DNA of 64,000 nt from Salinibacter ruber DSM 13855. GTDB taxonomy: Bacteria > Bacteroidota > Rhodothermia > Rhodothermales > Salinibacteraceae. The notes beneath the pieces are model-generated. The model searched no databases and had not been told where the DNA came from. It worked only from the letters and a program-made list of their open reading frames with translations. Of the stretch, positions 34,741-43,248 are shown piece after piece (the first letter of the stretch is position 1; the number at the start of each line of letters is the position of its first letter). Both the position numbers and the translations under genes were made by a program. The DNA lies in NCBI RefSeq assembly GCF_000013045.1, contig NC_007677.1:2356001-2420000 (forward strand). Reading direction: 5' to 3'.

Positions 34741-35004
34741 TCAAGCGGGCGCGGGGGGAACGGGATCGTCGCCCGCGTCCGCCCCCGAGGGCGACGGGGC
34801 GCCAGTCTCGGTCTCGGCCCGCGCCTCCGCCCACGTGTCGTTGCTCATGAGGAGCCGCTTCGCCTCGGCGAGGGACACGTCGAGCGTGTCCAGGATCAGG
34901 CGGAGGGCCTCCAGGCGCGAGTGGCCGTCCCGGCGCAGCCGGCGGAAGGTCGTCTCAATCTCTTCGTCGCCCGGCGGGGACAGGCGGTCGGGGTCCGTAG
35001 TCAT
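34741..35004 (-). CDS. Small protein coupled to the P1-family peptidase
   Basis: The 87-residue acidic protein starts at the ATG at 35004, which overlaps the stop of the upstream peptidase gene in an ATGA arrangement, so translational coupling is likely. Residues about 13-60 form two or three helices (DEEIETTFRRLRRDGHSRLE, then LRLILDTLDVSLAEAKRLL) that look like a small helical domain. The last 30 residues are a low-complexity acidic/Pro tail typical of halophile proteins. I do not recognise a family. Its only clue is the tight link to the peptidase. Confidence 0.65.
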   Translation of the reverse strand: MTTDPDRLSPPGDEEIETTFRRLRRDGHSRLEALRLILDTLDVSLAEAKRLLMSNDTWAEARAETETGAPSPSGADAGDDPVPPAPA

Positions 35005-36185
35005 GGGCGGGGCGCGTCCGATTCGGTCGTGTCGATGCGGCCGGCCTCGCGGAGGATCGTGCGGAGGCGGGCCAGCGGCAGGGCCTTCCGTGTGTGGCCG
35101 TCGCGGCCCGTCACCGTCGTGGCGGCCGTGAGCGCGTTGTAGACGGCCTCCTCCGTCGCCTCCACGGTGGCCAGGAAGAGCGGGCTCATCTGGTCGTTCG
35201 GGAGCAGCGAGTCGGGGCGGGGGGCCGCCGCCCCGGTGCGGCGGTTCTGCGTCGAGAAGGCCACGACGAAGTCGCCGGAGCCGTTGCTCGCGTAGCTGCC
35301 GGTGCGGGCCAGCCCCAGCATCGCCCGCTTGGCCATCCGCTCCAGGTTGCGGGGCGAAACGGGGGCGTCGGTCGCCAGCACGATCATGCAGGACCCCGCG
35401 TCGTCGGGCCCCGGCGCCTCTTCGCCCCCCTCCCCCTCGACGACGGAGCGGAAGTCGTAGCGGCCCAGCCGCTCCCCCACCGGCACGCCGTCGATGCGGA
35501 GCACGCCGCCGTAGTTGGCCTGGACGAGCGCCCCCACGGTGTGCGTGCCGTGCTTCTCGGGGAGCACGCGCGAACTCGTGCCGATGCCCCCCTTCCACCC
35601 GAGGGCGCTGGTGCCGGTGCCCGCCCCCACGCTCCCCTCCGCCACGTCCCCGCCCGACGCCGACTCGATGGCCCCAATGACATCTTCTCGCGTCACGTGC
35701 TGCCCGCGGATGTCGTTCAGGTAGCCGTCGTTCGTCTCCCCCACCACGGCGTTCACCGACCCCACGTCCTCGTGGCCGGGCCGGTCGAGGGTCCAGGCCA
35801 CCGTAGCGTCCACGGCCGTGCCCACATCGAGCGTGTTCGTGAGCACGATGGGCGTCTCGATCGTGCCCAGCTCTCGCACCTGCAGAAAGCCCGCGGCCTT
35901 GCCGAAGCCGTTGCCCACGTGCACCGCCGCCGGCACCTTCTCGCGGAAGAGGTCGCCCCCGTGCGGGCGAACCGCCGTTACGCCGGTGCGCACCGAGTCG
36001 CCTTCCATCCGCGTGCGGTGGCCCACCTGCACCCCCGCCACGTCGGTGATCGCGTTGAGGCTCCCGGGCGAAAAGAGCCCGGGGGCGACCCCGAGGTCCC
36101 GCAGGCGGACGGACTCGGACTGGGCCGGCGCGGTCATGGGGACGAGGCAGAACAGGAGCGAGACGACGAGGCAACGAAGCGACAT
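35001..36185 (-). CDS. Secreted P1-family (DmpA-like) aminopeptidase
   Basis: The ATG at 36185 gives 394 residues and a signal peptide MSLRCLVVSLLFCLVPMTAP. The mature part opens with the family segment LRDLGVAPGLFSPGSLNAIT and the VQVGHRT motif. The self-cleavage/nucleophile region is DDAGSCMIVLATDAPVSPRN, where DmpA-type enzymes have Gly-Ser and the Ser becomes the N-terminal nucleophile of the beta chain. It is followed by GLARTGSYASNGSGDFVVAF. These N-terminal-nucleophile hydrolases release N-terminal L- or D-amino acids or cleave beta-peptides. Export is predicted from the signal. The downstream small gene overlaps by 4 bp. It is divergent from the ECF sigma factor gene, separated by 163 bp. 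Confidence 0.9.
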   Translation of the reverse strand: MSLRCLVVSLLFCLVPMTAPAQSESVRLRDLGVAPGLFSPGSLNAITDVAGVQVGHRTRMEGDSVRTGVTAVRPHGGDLFREKVPAAVHVGNGFGKAAGFLQVRELGTIETPIVLTNTLDVGTAVDATVAWTLDRPGHEDVGSVNAVVGETNDGYLNDIRGQHVTREDVIGAIESASGGDVAEGSVGAGTGTSALGWKGGIGTSSRVLPEKHGTHTVGALVQANYGGVLRIDGVPVGERLGRYDFRSVVEGEGGEEAPGPDDAGSCMIVLATDAPVSPRNLERMAKRAMLGLARTGSYASNGSGDFVVAFSTQNRRTGAAAPRPDSLLPNDQMSPLFLATVEATEEAVYNALTAATTVTGRDGHTRKALPLARLRTILREAGRIDTTESDAPRP

Positions 36186-36348
36186 ACCGGTCAACAAAGG
36201 AGCCAGAGCAGAACACGCGGCCACATGTCGTCGAAATCTTATCCCCGTGTTAGACTTCTGTGATAACTCCACGCCGGGGCCAAGGTAGACTTAAGGGACG
36301 ACGGAGACAAGGACTCGCGCTTTTTTCCACCGGTCCCGCCCGATTCTT

Positions 36349-36924
36349 ATGGAACTGCCCCAGCCCTGCACCGCCAGCGACCCGACGATTGAGGCCCTCA
36401 AGGCCGGCAACGAGCACGCGTTCCGGTGCCTGTTCGAACAGGAGCGCGAACGGCTCCGCCGCTTCGTGGTCAAGCTGGTCGAGGACGCCGACGAAGCGGA
36501 AAACATCGTCCAGGAAACTTTCGCCGAGGCCTACCGCCAGATCGAGGACTTTCGGGGCGAGGCGTCGGTGTCGACCTGGCTGTTTTCCATCGCGAAGCAC
36601 CTGGCGTACGGCCACCTCCGCACGAGCGACCGGCACAACTACCTCGAGCACGAGACCATCGAGTTTCTGCAGGTCGACCGGGACGACTCCGTCAGCGGGA
36701 CGCAGCGGGAGGTGGAACGGTCCGAGCGGAAGCAGATCGTGCACGACGCCCTTCAGGAGCTGCCGGACCACTACCGACGCGTGGTGCAGCTGCGCGATCT
36801 GGAGGAAAAGTCCACCGCGGAGGCGGCCGAGCAGCTCGACCTCACGGAGATCAACGTGCGGGTCCGGCTCCACCGCGCCCGGAAGGCCCTCCGCGAACAC
36901 CTCTGTGAACGGATGGAGTGTTAA
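36349..36924 (+). CDS. ECF-type RNA polymerase sigma factor
   Basis: The 191-residue product has sigma region 2 (about 20-90: AFRCLFEQERERLRRFVVKL, DADEAENIVQETFAEAY, STWLFSIAKHLA). It is followed by a short linker and region 4 (about 125-180: LQELPDHYRRVVQLRDLEEK, STAEAAEQLDLTEINVRVRL and HRARKALREHL). Regions 1 and 3 are absent, which defines the extracytoplasmic-function group. No anti-sigma gene follows directly; the neighbours downstream are small unknown genes on the other strand. Its regulon cannot be read from this window. The start is the ATG following a 163-bp divergent gap. Confidence 0.92.
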   Translation: MELPQPCTASDPTIEALKAGNEHAFRCLFEQERERLRRFVVKLVEDADEAENIVQETFAEAYRQIEDFRGEASVSTWLFSIAKHLAYGHLRTSDRHNYLEHETIEFLQVDRDDSVSGTQREVERSERKQIVHDALQELPDHYRRVVQLRDLEEKSTAEAAEQLDLTEINVRVRLHRARKALREHLCERMEC

Positions 36925-37021
36925 ATCGGGGATGCGGAACGAATCCGTGGGGGGTGGTCTCCCGGGACCGCCTCCCCTCACGCAGGAATCGCTCCACCAT
37001 GGCCCCTTCTCCGCATCTCCC

Positions 37022-37279
37022 CTAGCCCTCCGCCTCCTTCAGGTCGGAGAGCAGCTCCTTGGGCTCTACGACCATTTCCGACACGCCACAAGTCTGGAGG
37101 TGAGACGTGCTCGTGTCGTCAACGGCCTCCGAACCGGGCCCCTGCACGTGCCCGGTGGGGGCGTGTACGGGCTGAACTGCTGACGTGCGGGTGGGGGCGC
37201 CGGAAACAGCCCCGAGGCCTCGTCTCGTTGGGGAGCGGCCCCTGCTCGTGTCTACGAGGGAGTCGGCCGCTTTAGGCAT
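37022..37279 (-). CDS. Possible small protein overlapping the upstream gene
   Basis: An 85-codon frame starts at the ATG at 37279, eight bases before the stop of the gene at 37272-37763, suggesting coupling. The middle is low-complexity (Ser, Thr, Pro, Gly). The last 20 residues (TCGVSEMVVEPKELLSDLKE and on) have a coding look with consistent G or C third positions. No family recognised. It may equally be a spurious frame, and comparison across strains would settle it. Confidence 0.35.
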   Translation of the reverse strand: MPKAADSLVDTSRGRSPTRRGLGAVSGAPTRTSAVQPVHAPTGHVQGPGSEAVDDTSTSHLQTCGVSEMVVEPKELLSDLKEAEG

Positions 37280-37763
37280 TCGTCCCCGAGCGCTCGTGGG
37301 CCTCGGCAAACGCGTCGGCCTCGTCGGCGTCTCGGAAGAGGGTGATCCGCGGGTACCGCGGATTGCCAATCCATGCGTGATGGGCGGACACGTCATCCTC
37401 CACGAGCACGCGATCGGCCTCCGCGTCCTCGAACACCGCGACGGACCCGTCCATTCCCGTGTCGGCGAGGGCGTCGCGGAGCGCCTCCACGGAGCGGTAC
37501 CGCCCCACCTCGTCGCCGTCGTCGGGCTCGGCCACCTCGGCCCGGGCGGAATGGGCCTGGATCGAAAGCCACTCCCCCGACGCGGCCCGGACCACCACGA
37601 ACAGGCCCGGGGCGGGCTGGGCCTCGGTTGCGTTCGGGTCCGGTCCTGTAGGAGAGCGGACGGTCTGCCCCGTCTCCGTTTCCGGGTCGTTGCCGCGGTG
37701 GGTACCAACGTCACTCAGGTCGTCGGGAAGGTCGGCCATGGGCACAGTAGAGGGGGGCTTCAT
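37272..37763 (-). CDS. Small acidic protein of unknown function under a palindromic operator
   Basis: The 163-residue product starts at the ATG at 37763. The first 60 residues are hydrophilic and low in order. The C-terminal 100 residues contain FVVVRAASGEWLSIQAHSA, RYRSVEALRDALADTGMDG, SVAVFEDAEADRVLVEDDVS and RYPRITLFRDADEADAFAEA. They look like a small alpha/beta domain. There is no signal peptide or membrane segment, so it is probably cytoplasmic. Its start codon is directly abutted by a perfect 9-bp inverted repeat (37764-37783), suggesting tight transcriptional control. The gene is divergent from a T9SS-sorted surface protein gene. No family recognised. Confidence 0.7.
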   Translation of the reverse strand: MKPPSTVPMADLPDDLSDVGTHRGNDPETETGQTVRSPTGPDPNATEAQPAPGLFVVVRAASGEWLSIQAHSARAEVAEPDDGDEVGRYRSVEALRDALADTGMDGSVAVFEDAEADRVLVEDDVSAHHAWIGNPRYPRITLFRDADEADAFAEAHERSGTNA

Positions 37764-37783
37764 TTGTATTTCACGAAATACAA
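37764..37783. promoter_or_regulatory. Perfect 9-bp inverted repeat touching a start codon (putative operator)
   Basis: TTGTATTTC-AC-GAAATACAA is a perfect palindrome with a two-base centre. It directly adjoins the ATG of the minus-strand gene at 37763 and lies about 107 bp upstream of the plus-strand gene start at 37890. It is AT-rich in a very GC-rich genome. The two-base centre is too short for an RNA loop, so a dimeric repressor site is the likelier reading. Confidence 0.6.
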
Positions 37784-37889
37784 CATTATGATTACACCGT
37801 CGTCGCCCTGAAAGCAGGGCCCCACGGACCGCTTGGGAGTCCATCCGGTGGGACCATCGGGAGTTGGGGGAACGCCCACAACACAACGC

Positions 37890-39650
37890 ATGGTCATGGC
37901 CCGCGTCGTCTGTCTTGTTTTCCTGATCGGGACGATCGGGGCCGGGATCGGGCCCCGGCTCGTGGACGCACAGGCGAAGCGTACGCTCTCGGCGGGGGCG
38001 CCGGGCGAAACGGTGATCAATCTATTCGAGACCCTCGACCCGAGTTCCTCGATCGACGGCGTTCGGCTGGACCTTCCGGAACGCTGGACGGTCCGAGATG
38101 CTCACCTCCTCCGATACGGGACGTCGCCCGTCCCGGTTCGCCTCCAGTCCGGCCGCGAACCGGGCGTCGTGTTTCTGGCGCTCAATTCGTCCATTCAGGG
38201 CCCGCACGAGCTGGTAGTGCAAGTGAAACCGGGCGACCACACGGGCACATACCAGTGGCACCTCACCCCGTTTACGACGCCCCTCTCTGCCCACGTCCCG
38301 GCCCGAGACTCGGTAAACCGACGGATGCGCCGTACGGACCGTCTCACGCGGACCGTGGAGGTCAATCCGCCGCCTCGCCCCCGTGGCCCGAATCAGGCCC
38401 TCGCCCTGACCGACGCAGCGGCGCCGTCCCGCCTCCAGGTGCCGCCCGACCGTGCCCCGAGCCGGCGCCGCTCGTTTACCGTCGAGTTCTGGGTACGAAC
38501 CCACGGCCTCGACCGGGTCATTCTGTCCTCGTGGACGGGCAACGAGGCGGCGCCCTACCCGCTTGAGTTTGTAACCGACTCGGGCGGGCGTCTCCGGTTT
38601 TACTGCGGGCGGGGCGGGCGCCACCAGGCCCTCCGCAGCACGAGCCCCGTCGCCGACGGCCAGTGGCACCACGCCGCCGTCGTCCACGACGCGACCGCGT
38701 CTGTGCTCCGCCTCCTGCTGGACGGGACGGTGGTCGACTCGGCCCGGGCCCGGGCCCTGCCCGCACAGTCGGGCGCCCTGCCCCTCGCCCTCGGGGGGCG
38801 CCGGCGGGCCGGCCCCGAACGGGCCCCCTCATCTTCCGACCAACGCTTCGTCGGGCGGCTCGACGAGCTCCGGATCTGGCCGAGCGCCCGCTCCGCGTCC
38901 GCAATCCGCCGGACGCAGAGCCGTCCCTTCCCCCCCGCCGGCGACGCGGAGCCCTTTCGCCTCAGCTTCGAGGAGGACGCGCCGCAATCCGGCCTCGATG
39001 CGGCAGAGGGGGCCCGGCGGGTTCCCTCCCACCTGTCGTTCCGGCCGCCTCTACGGCGGCTGCGGGCCCGTACCGACGGGCAGTCCGTCACGCTTCGGTG
39101 GAACGCGCAGGGGGTTGCCGACGGAACAAAAAGCGGGGCCACGAACGCCGGGGAGTTTGTCGTCGAGCGCTCCCCCGACGGCACGTCTTTTACGCCCGTC
39201 GACCGTGTCTCCCCGGCCGAGGCCGCGTCCTCCTCTTCCGGGGCGGGACAGGCGTTCACGTACACGGACGACGGGGTCTCGGGGCAGGTCGTCTTCTACC
39301 GGGTCCGATACGTTCCGTCCGCCTCGGGCGTGGAGCGCAGCACGAGCACGATCAAGATCGGGCTGGGGGGCGAGCCGGCCCCTGAGCGCGCGGTCGACCT
39401 CGTCGGCAACTTCCCGAACCCCTTCGAAACGTCCACCACGATTGCGTACCAGGTCGAGTCGTCTCGGCCCGTCACCCTCACGATCTGGAACCTGTCCGGG
39501 AAGCGCATCGCCACCCTCGCAGACGGCGTGCACGAGCCCGGCTACTACGAGCAGACGCTGACCGCGGACGGGCTGCCCAGCGGAACGTACTTCGCCCGCC
39601 TCGAAACGCCCGAGGGCATCCAGTCGGCCCGGATGGTGCTTCTGAAGTAG
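37890..39650 (+). CDS. Secreted LamG-domain protein with T9SS sorting domain
   Basis: Start at the ATG at 37890 (a second Met follows at 37896), giving a signal peptide with CLVFLIGTIGAGIGPRLVDA; 586 residues. The middle (about 165-360) is a concanavalin-like LamG domain with SFTVEFWVRTHG, DGQWHHAAVVHD and FVGRLDELRIWPSA. An FN3-like stretch follows (RARTDGQSVTLRWNAQ, FVVERSPDGTSFTPVD, VFYRVRY). The end is a classical type IX sorting domain: NFPNPFETSTTIAYQV, WNLSGKRIATLADG and LPSGTYFARLETPEG. It is predicted to be secreted across the outer membrane and to bind polysaccharide or protein. No catalytic residues. The divergent small gene shares the upstream palindrome region. Confidence 0.85.
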   Translation: MVMARVVCLVFLIGTIGAGIGPRLVDAQAKRTLSAGAPGETVINLFETLDPSSSIDGVRLDLPERWTVRDAHLLRYGTSPVPVRLQSGREPGVVFLALNSSIQGPHELVVQVKPGDHTGTYQWHLTPFTTPLSAHVPARDSVNRRMRRTDRLTRTVEVNPPPRPRGPNQALALTDAAAPSRLQVPPDRAPSRRRSFTVEFWVRTHGLDRVILSSWTGNEAAPYPLEFVTDSGGRLRFYCGRGGRHQALRSTSPVADGQWHHAAVVHDATASVLRLLLDGTVVDSARARALPAQSGALPLALGGRRRAGPERAPSSSDQRFVGRLDELRIWPSARSASAIRRTQSRPFPPAGDAEPFRLSFEEDAPQSGLDAAEGARRVPSHLSFRPPLRRLRARTDGQSVTLRWNAQGVADGTKSGATNAGEFVVERSPDGTSFTPVDRVSPAEAASSSSGAGQAFTYTDDGVSGQVVFYRVRYVPSASGVERSTSTIKIGLGGEPAPERAVDLVGNFPNPFETSTTIAYQVESSRPVTLTIWNLSGKRIATLADGVHEPGYYEQTLTADGLPSGTYFARLETPEGIQSARMVLLK

Positions 39651-39765
39651 CGGTGCGGGCCGGCACATGCTCCGCCCCTTCCGTGAAACAGGTCGGGTGG
39701 CGTCCCCCGTTCCACCGCGCAGATTCGCTCCGACATCCTGATCACACGAGACGATACCGACCGTC

Positions 39766-40446
39766 ATGGACCTCACGTACTTCGGGCACTCCACCTTCCA
39801 GATCGAGACGGAGGACGTCACGCTGCTCTTCGATCCGTTCTTCGAGGAAAACCCGCACACCGAGACCGATCCGGGAACGCTCGCCCCCGACGTGCTCCTG
39901 ATCACGCACGCCCACTTCGACCACTTCTCCGACGTCGAGGCGGTGCTGGAGGCCAGCGACCCGCTCGTCATCAGCAACTTCGAGATTACGCAGTACGTCC
40001 AGGAGGAGTACGGCCACGACGCGATTCAGCCGCTGAATGAGGGCGGCAGTGTGGAGTTCGACTGGGGCTACGTCGAGTCCACCCACGCGCGGCACAGCTC
40101 GTCCTTCCCGGACGGCTCCTACGGCGGCGTGCCCAACGGCTTCGTCCTGGAGCTGGGGGACGACGTGGTCTACAACACCGGCGACACGGCCCCCTTCGCC
40201 GAGATGAAGTGGGTGGGCGACCTGTGGGACGTGGACGTGATGCTGGCCCCGGTCGGCAACGTCTTCACGATGGGCATCTACGGCGCGCTCCACTCCACGG
40301 AAATGGTGGAGCCGGAGCTGGTCATCCCCCTCCACTACGACACCTTCCCGCCCCTCGAAACGGACCTCGACGCGTTCGAGGACGCCTTCGACGAGGCCGG
40401 GTACGACACGCGCGTGTTCGGGGCCGGCGAGACGGCTGCGCTGTAA
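39766..40446 (+). CDS. UPF0173-type metallo-beta-lactamase-fold hydrolase
   Basis: The 226-residue protein starts with the family signature MDLTYFGHSTFQIET. It contains the metal motif ITHAHFDHFSD (H-x-H-x-D-H), a further His region ESTHARHSS, the bridging Asp region YNTGDTAPFAEM and the final His in VIPLHYDTFP. Order and length match UPF0173, a branch of the metallo-beta-lactamase fold whose substrate is not established. No signal peptide, so it is cytoplasmic. It lies 115 bp after the LamG gene and 120 bp before a phosphoesterase on the same strand. The enzyme class is secure from the motifs; the substrate is not. Confidence 0.92.
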   Translation: MDLTYFGHSTFQIETEDVTLLFDPFFEENPHTETDPGTLAPDVLLITHAHFDHFSDVEAVLEASDPLVISNFEITQYVQEEYGHDAIQPLNEGGSVEFDWGYVESTHARHSSSFPDGSYGGVPNGFVLELGDDVVYNTGDTAPFAEMKWVGDLWDVDVMLAPVGNVFTMGIYGALHSTEMVEPELVIPLHYDTFPPLETDLDAFEDAFDEAGYDTRVFGAGETAAL

Positions 40447-40566
40447 CGACCGCCTCGTGCATTCCTCCGCCCTCGGCCGTACGATGGACGGCGGGCCGCT
40501 CCCCTGCGGTCCGCGGTCGGCCGTCCGGTCGACGACGCTCCGTCTCATTCTGTTCTATACCGTCGC

Positions 40567-41091
40567 GTGACCACGCTCGGCATTGTCTCGGACACCCACG
40601 GCTACTTCCATCCCAACCTGGCGGACGACCTGTCGGGGGTGGACCGCATTCTGCACGCCGGGGACGTGGGCGACCCCGCCATTCTGGACGGGCTGGAGGC
40701 GGTGGCCCCGGTCACGGCCGTCTGGGGCAACATCGACGATGCCTCCCTTCGCCGTCGGCTCGCCGAGCACGAACGGTTCACGGTGGCCGGGCTCGACGTG
40801 TGGATGACCCACATCGCCGGCCGGCCCGGGCGCTGGCAGGACGGAATGGGCACGAAGCTGGAGGCCACCCCGCCCGACGTGCTGGTGTGCGGGCACAGCC
40901 ACATCCTCCAGGTGGAGCGGGTGGCGGCCCTCGACGACATGCTCTACGTCAACCCCGGTGCCGCGGGCAAACAAGGCTTCCACCAGACGAAGACGTGCCT
41001 CCGGCTGGCCGTGGAGGACGGCCGGGCCACGGAGGCGGCGGTGGTGCACCTCGACCCCGACGCGTCGCCGGCCCAGGCCCCAGACCCATGA
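40567..41091 (+). CDS. YfcE/MJ0936-type metallophosphoesterase
   Basis: This 174-residue protein begins with a GTG start and has the calcineurin-like ligands in order: IVSDTHG (Asp-x-His), HAGDVGD (Gly-Asp), VWGNIDD (Gly-Asn), MTHIAG (His) and VCGHSHI (Gly-His-x-His). Length and motif spacing fit the small YfcE/MJ0936 phosphodiesterase group, which hydrolyses phosphodiesters in vitro with divalent metals; the natural substrate is unclear. The TGA stop overlaps the ATG of the next gene by 4 bp, so the two are coupled. An alternative downstream start is not needed because the first strand begins at residue 3. Confidence 0.92.
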   Translation: MTTLGIVSDTHGYFHPNLADDLSGVDRILHAGDVGDPAILDGLEAVAPVTAVWGNIDDASLRRRLAEHERFTVAGLDVWMTHIAGRPGRWQDGMGTKLEATPPDVLVCGHSHILQVERVAALDDMLYVNPGAAGKQGFHQTKTCLRLAVEDGRATEAAVVHLDPDASPAQAPDP

Positions 41092-41732
41092 CGACGCGCG
41101 ACCCGCGCCATCGAGGCCGTCGCTACGACGGGGCCGTCGGGCGACGCGAGTTGACCCGGTGGATCATCCGGGGCATTCGCGTGCTCGCCGTGCCCACCGC
41201 GGCGCTGAGCCTGCTGTTGGCCGTGGACATCGTCCTGCCCGGGACGGCGGAGACCGGCATTACGTACCGCCGGGCCCTCGCCCCCAATTGGCTCGCCCCG
41301 GACGGGGTGGAGATTTCGGTCGGCTGGCCCGACCGCCCCAACTGCCTCGACGAGCGCCCCGATACGGGCCGCCGCCTCCTCTTCACCACCCGCCCCGGCT
41401 GCGCGGGATCCGTGGCGGTGAGCCTCGACTTCGGGCGCCGGGTGACGGGCAACGACACCCTGCGGGTCGTCCGGACCCCAATGTTCGGCCGGGTCCGCGC
41501 GGTCCAGCGGCCGGCCGACGGCCGGCAGGACCGGCGTCCGCTCTGGGGCCTCGGCGCGTACGTGGTGGTCGGCCTCGTGCCCCTCCTGAGCTTTGGCCGC
41601 GGGTTCGGGGTGCTCGGGGGGCCCCGCGAGGCCCCTCGCTACCACTTCGCCTACCTCCTCCCGGCCCTCGCCGCCGAGGCACTCTACGCGTGGCTTCTCG
41701 TGCAGGCGGTTGGCGGCTCGGCCCTGCCCTGA
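41088..41732 (+). CDS. Membrane protein of unknown function
   Basis: The 214-residue product starts at the ATG that overlaps the phosphoesterase stop (ATGA). After a basic N-terminus there is a membrane helix (VLAVPTAALSLLLAVDIVL), then an extracytoplasmic-looking domain of about 100 residues with paired Cys (RPNCLDERPDTG, FTTRPGCAGS) and a strand-rich SVAVSLDFGRRVTGND segment. Two C-terminal helices follow (GLGAYVVVGLVPLLSFG and FAYLLPALAAEALYAWLLV). The two Cys may form a disulfide. I do not recognise a family. Translation coupling suggests expression together with the phosphoesterase. Confidence 0.65.
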   Translation: MTTRDPRHRGRRYDGAVGRRELTRWIIRGIRVLAVPTAALSLLLAVDIVLPGTAETGITYRRALAPNWLAPDGVEISVGWPDRPNCLDERPDTGRRLLFTTRPGCAGSVAVSLDFGRRVTGNDTLRVVRTPMFGRVRAVQRPADGRQDRRPLWGLGAYVVVGLVPLLSFGRGFGVLGGPREAPRYHFAYLLPALAAEALYAWLLVQAVGGSALP

Positions 41733-41737
41733 CGCCC

Positions 41738-43027
41738 TCAGTCGTGGTGCTCGGCGCGCTCGGCCCGCGTCCGGTCGAAGAGCTCGGCCAGAAGCGACCG
41801 GTGGGCCGCCGTGAAGGGCGTGTCGCGGCGCCCCATCACGTGCTCGGCAACCTCGCAGGCCTTCTCGAGCCGGTACGTCGTGAGGCCGGAGGCGCCCCCC
41901 CACGAGAACGGCGGCACGTAGCGCGGCGGAAAGTCGCCCCCAAACAGGTTGCCGTTCGTGCCGACGACCGTTCCGGTGTTGAACATGGTGTTGATGCCGC
42001 ACTTGGAGTGGTCGCCCATGAAGAGCCCGGCGAACTGGCGGCCGGTGTCGACGAAGCGCTCCGCGTCCGGCGCGTAGGCGGACACCGTTCCGTAGTCGTT
42101 CTTGAGGTTCGAGTTGTTGGTGTCTGCGCCCAGGTTGCACCACTGCCCGAGGACCGAGTGGCCCAGGAAGCCCGGATGGCTCTTGTTCGAAAAGCCCTGC
42201 AGGAGGGCGTCGTGCACCTCCCCCCCGATCTTGCACCAGGTTCCGGTGGCGGTGCCTTCCAGGTTCGCCCCGGTTTTGACGTGCGTCTTCGGCCCGATGT
42301 AGCACGGCCCGCGCACCACGGCCCGCTCGTGGACGGTCGCGTCCGGGCCGAGGACGATGGCCCCGTCCTCCGCGTTGAGTAGGGCCCCGGGCTTGACCGT
42401 AGTGTCCTTCCCCAGATGAATCTGTTCGTCGCGGACGCCGACGACGCTCTCGTGCACCGTGGCGTGGGGCCGCTCCGCAAGCGGCGCCCCGGAGGGCGCG
42501 TCGACGAGCCCTTCCGCGTCGCGGGCGAGGGCGGGCCGCAGGGTATCGAGCAGATCCCAGGGCCGCCGCAGGAGCGTCGCGTCGTTGAGGGTCGTGACCG
42601 GCAGCCCATCGAACGAGCCCGCCGTCAGGGCGGGGCGGGCAAGCAGATCGTCGGGCAGGCGGGCCGCCGCGTCGGGCACCCACGCCGCCACCAACGTGTC
42701 GTCTTGTACGAAGGCGCGGGGGCCGTCCTGGGCCGGCGCCGCCTCCAGTTGGCGGCGCGCCGCGCCGCCCTCCGCCACGTACCGCCCGTTGAGGAACAGC
42801 ACGTCGCCCCCGTCCGGCAGCGCGTTGACGACCGCTTCCGGGTGGGCGTGGCGCGTCACCTCGGCGACCAGCGGGCGGGCATGGAGCACCAGCCCGGCGG
42901 GCTCGAACGCGTCCGCGGCGGTCGCCAGCACGGTGCGCCCCGCCAGTCGCAGGTCGTACGCGGCCCGCGTTTCCACGAACGGACGGAGGCCGGCAACGTG
43001 ATCGTCCTCGAAGAGACAGAGGTGCAT
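41738..43027 (-). CDS. GlmU-family sugar nucleotidyltransferase/acetyltransferase-like protein (Bacteroidota type)
   Basis: The ATG at 43027 gives 429 residues. The N-terminal half begins MHLCLFEDDHVAGLRPFVET and carries RPWDLLDT, characteristic of a Bacteroidota-type GlmU-like family (TIGR03991). The C-terminal half is a left-handed beta-helix with hexapeptide repeats: HLGKDTTVKPGALLNAEDGA, GPCYIGPKTHVKTGANLEG, KIGGEVHDALLQGFSNKSH and GTVVGTNGNLFGGD. By family it is proposed to act in UDP-GlcNAc formation, but several classical nucleotidyltransferase loop residues are not obvious, so substrate is uncertain. Convergent with the membrane gene at 41088 (5-bp gap) and divergent from transaldolase (221 bp). 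Confidence 0.82.
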   Translation of the reverse strand: MHLCLFEDDHVAGLRPFVETRAAYDLRLAGRTVLATAADAFEPAGLVLHARPLVAEVTRHAHPEAVVNALPDGGDVLFLNGRYVAEGGAARRQLEAAPAQDGPRAFVQDDTLVAAWVPDAAARLPDDLLARPALTAGSFDGLPVTTLNDATLLRRPWDLLDTLRPALARDAEGLVDAPSGAPLAERPHATVHESVVGVRDEQIHLGKDTTVKPGALLNAEDGAIVLGPDATVHERAVVRGPCYIGPKTHVKTGANLEGTATGTWCKIGGEVHDALLQGFSNKSHPGFLGHSVLGQWCNLGADTNNSNLKNDYGTVSAYAPDAERFVDTGRQFAGLFMGDHSKCGINTMFNTGTVVGTNGNLFGGDFPPRYVPPFSWGGASGLTTYRLEKACEVAEHVMGRRDTPFTAAHRSLLAELFDRTRAERAEHHD

Positions 43028-43248
43028 AGCAGTAGGGGCCTGTGTGGAACGTGTGACGGGCACGCATCCGTGCGCCGCCTGCAATCTAGAAAACAAACGC
43101 GGCGATGTCACGACGAAGGACGCCCCCCGCTCGCGTCTCGTGGGCGCGGCCCCTAAACTCCGCCGCCGATCGCTCGTTAGGGGCTTTTCCCTCACAGTGG
43201 GGGATCTCTTCCGTGCTGTTATGCCCACTGATCAACGCCGCTTCCACC

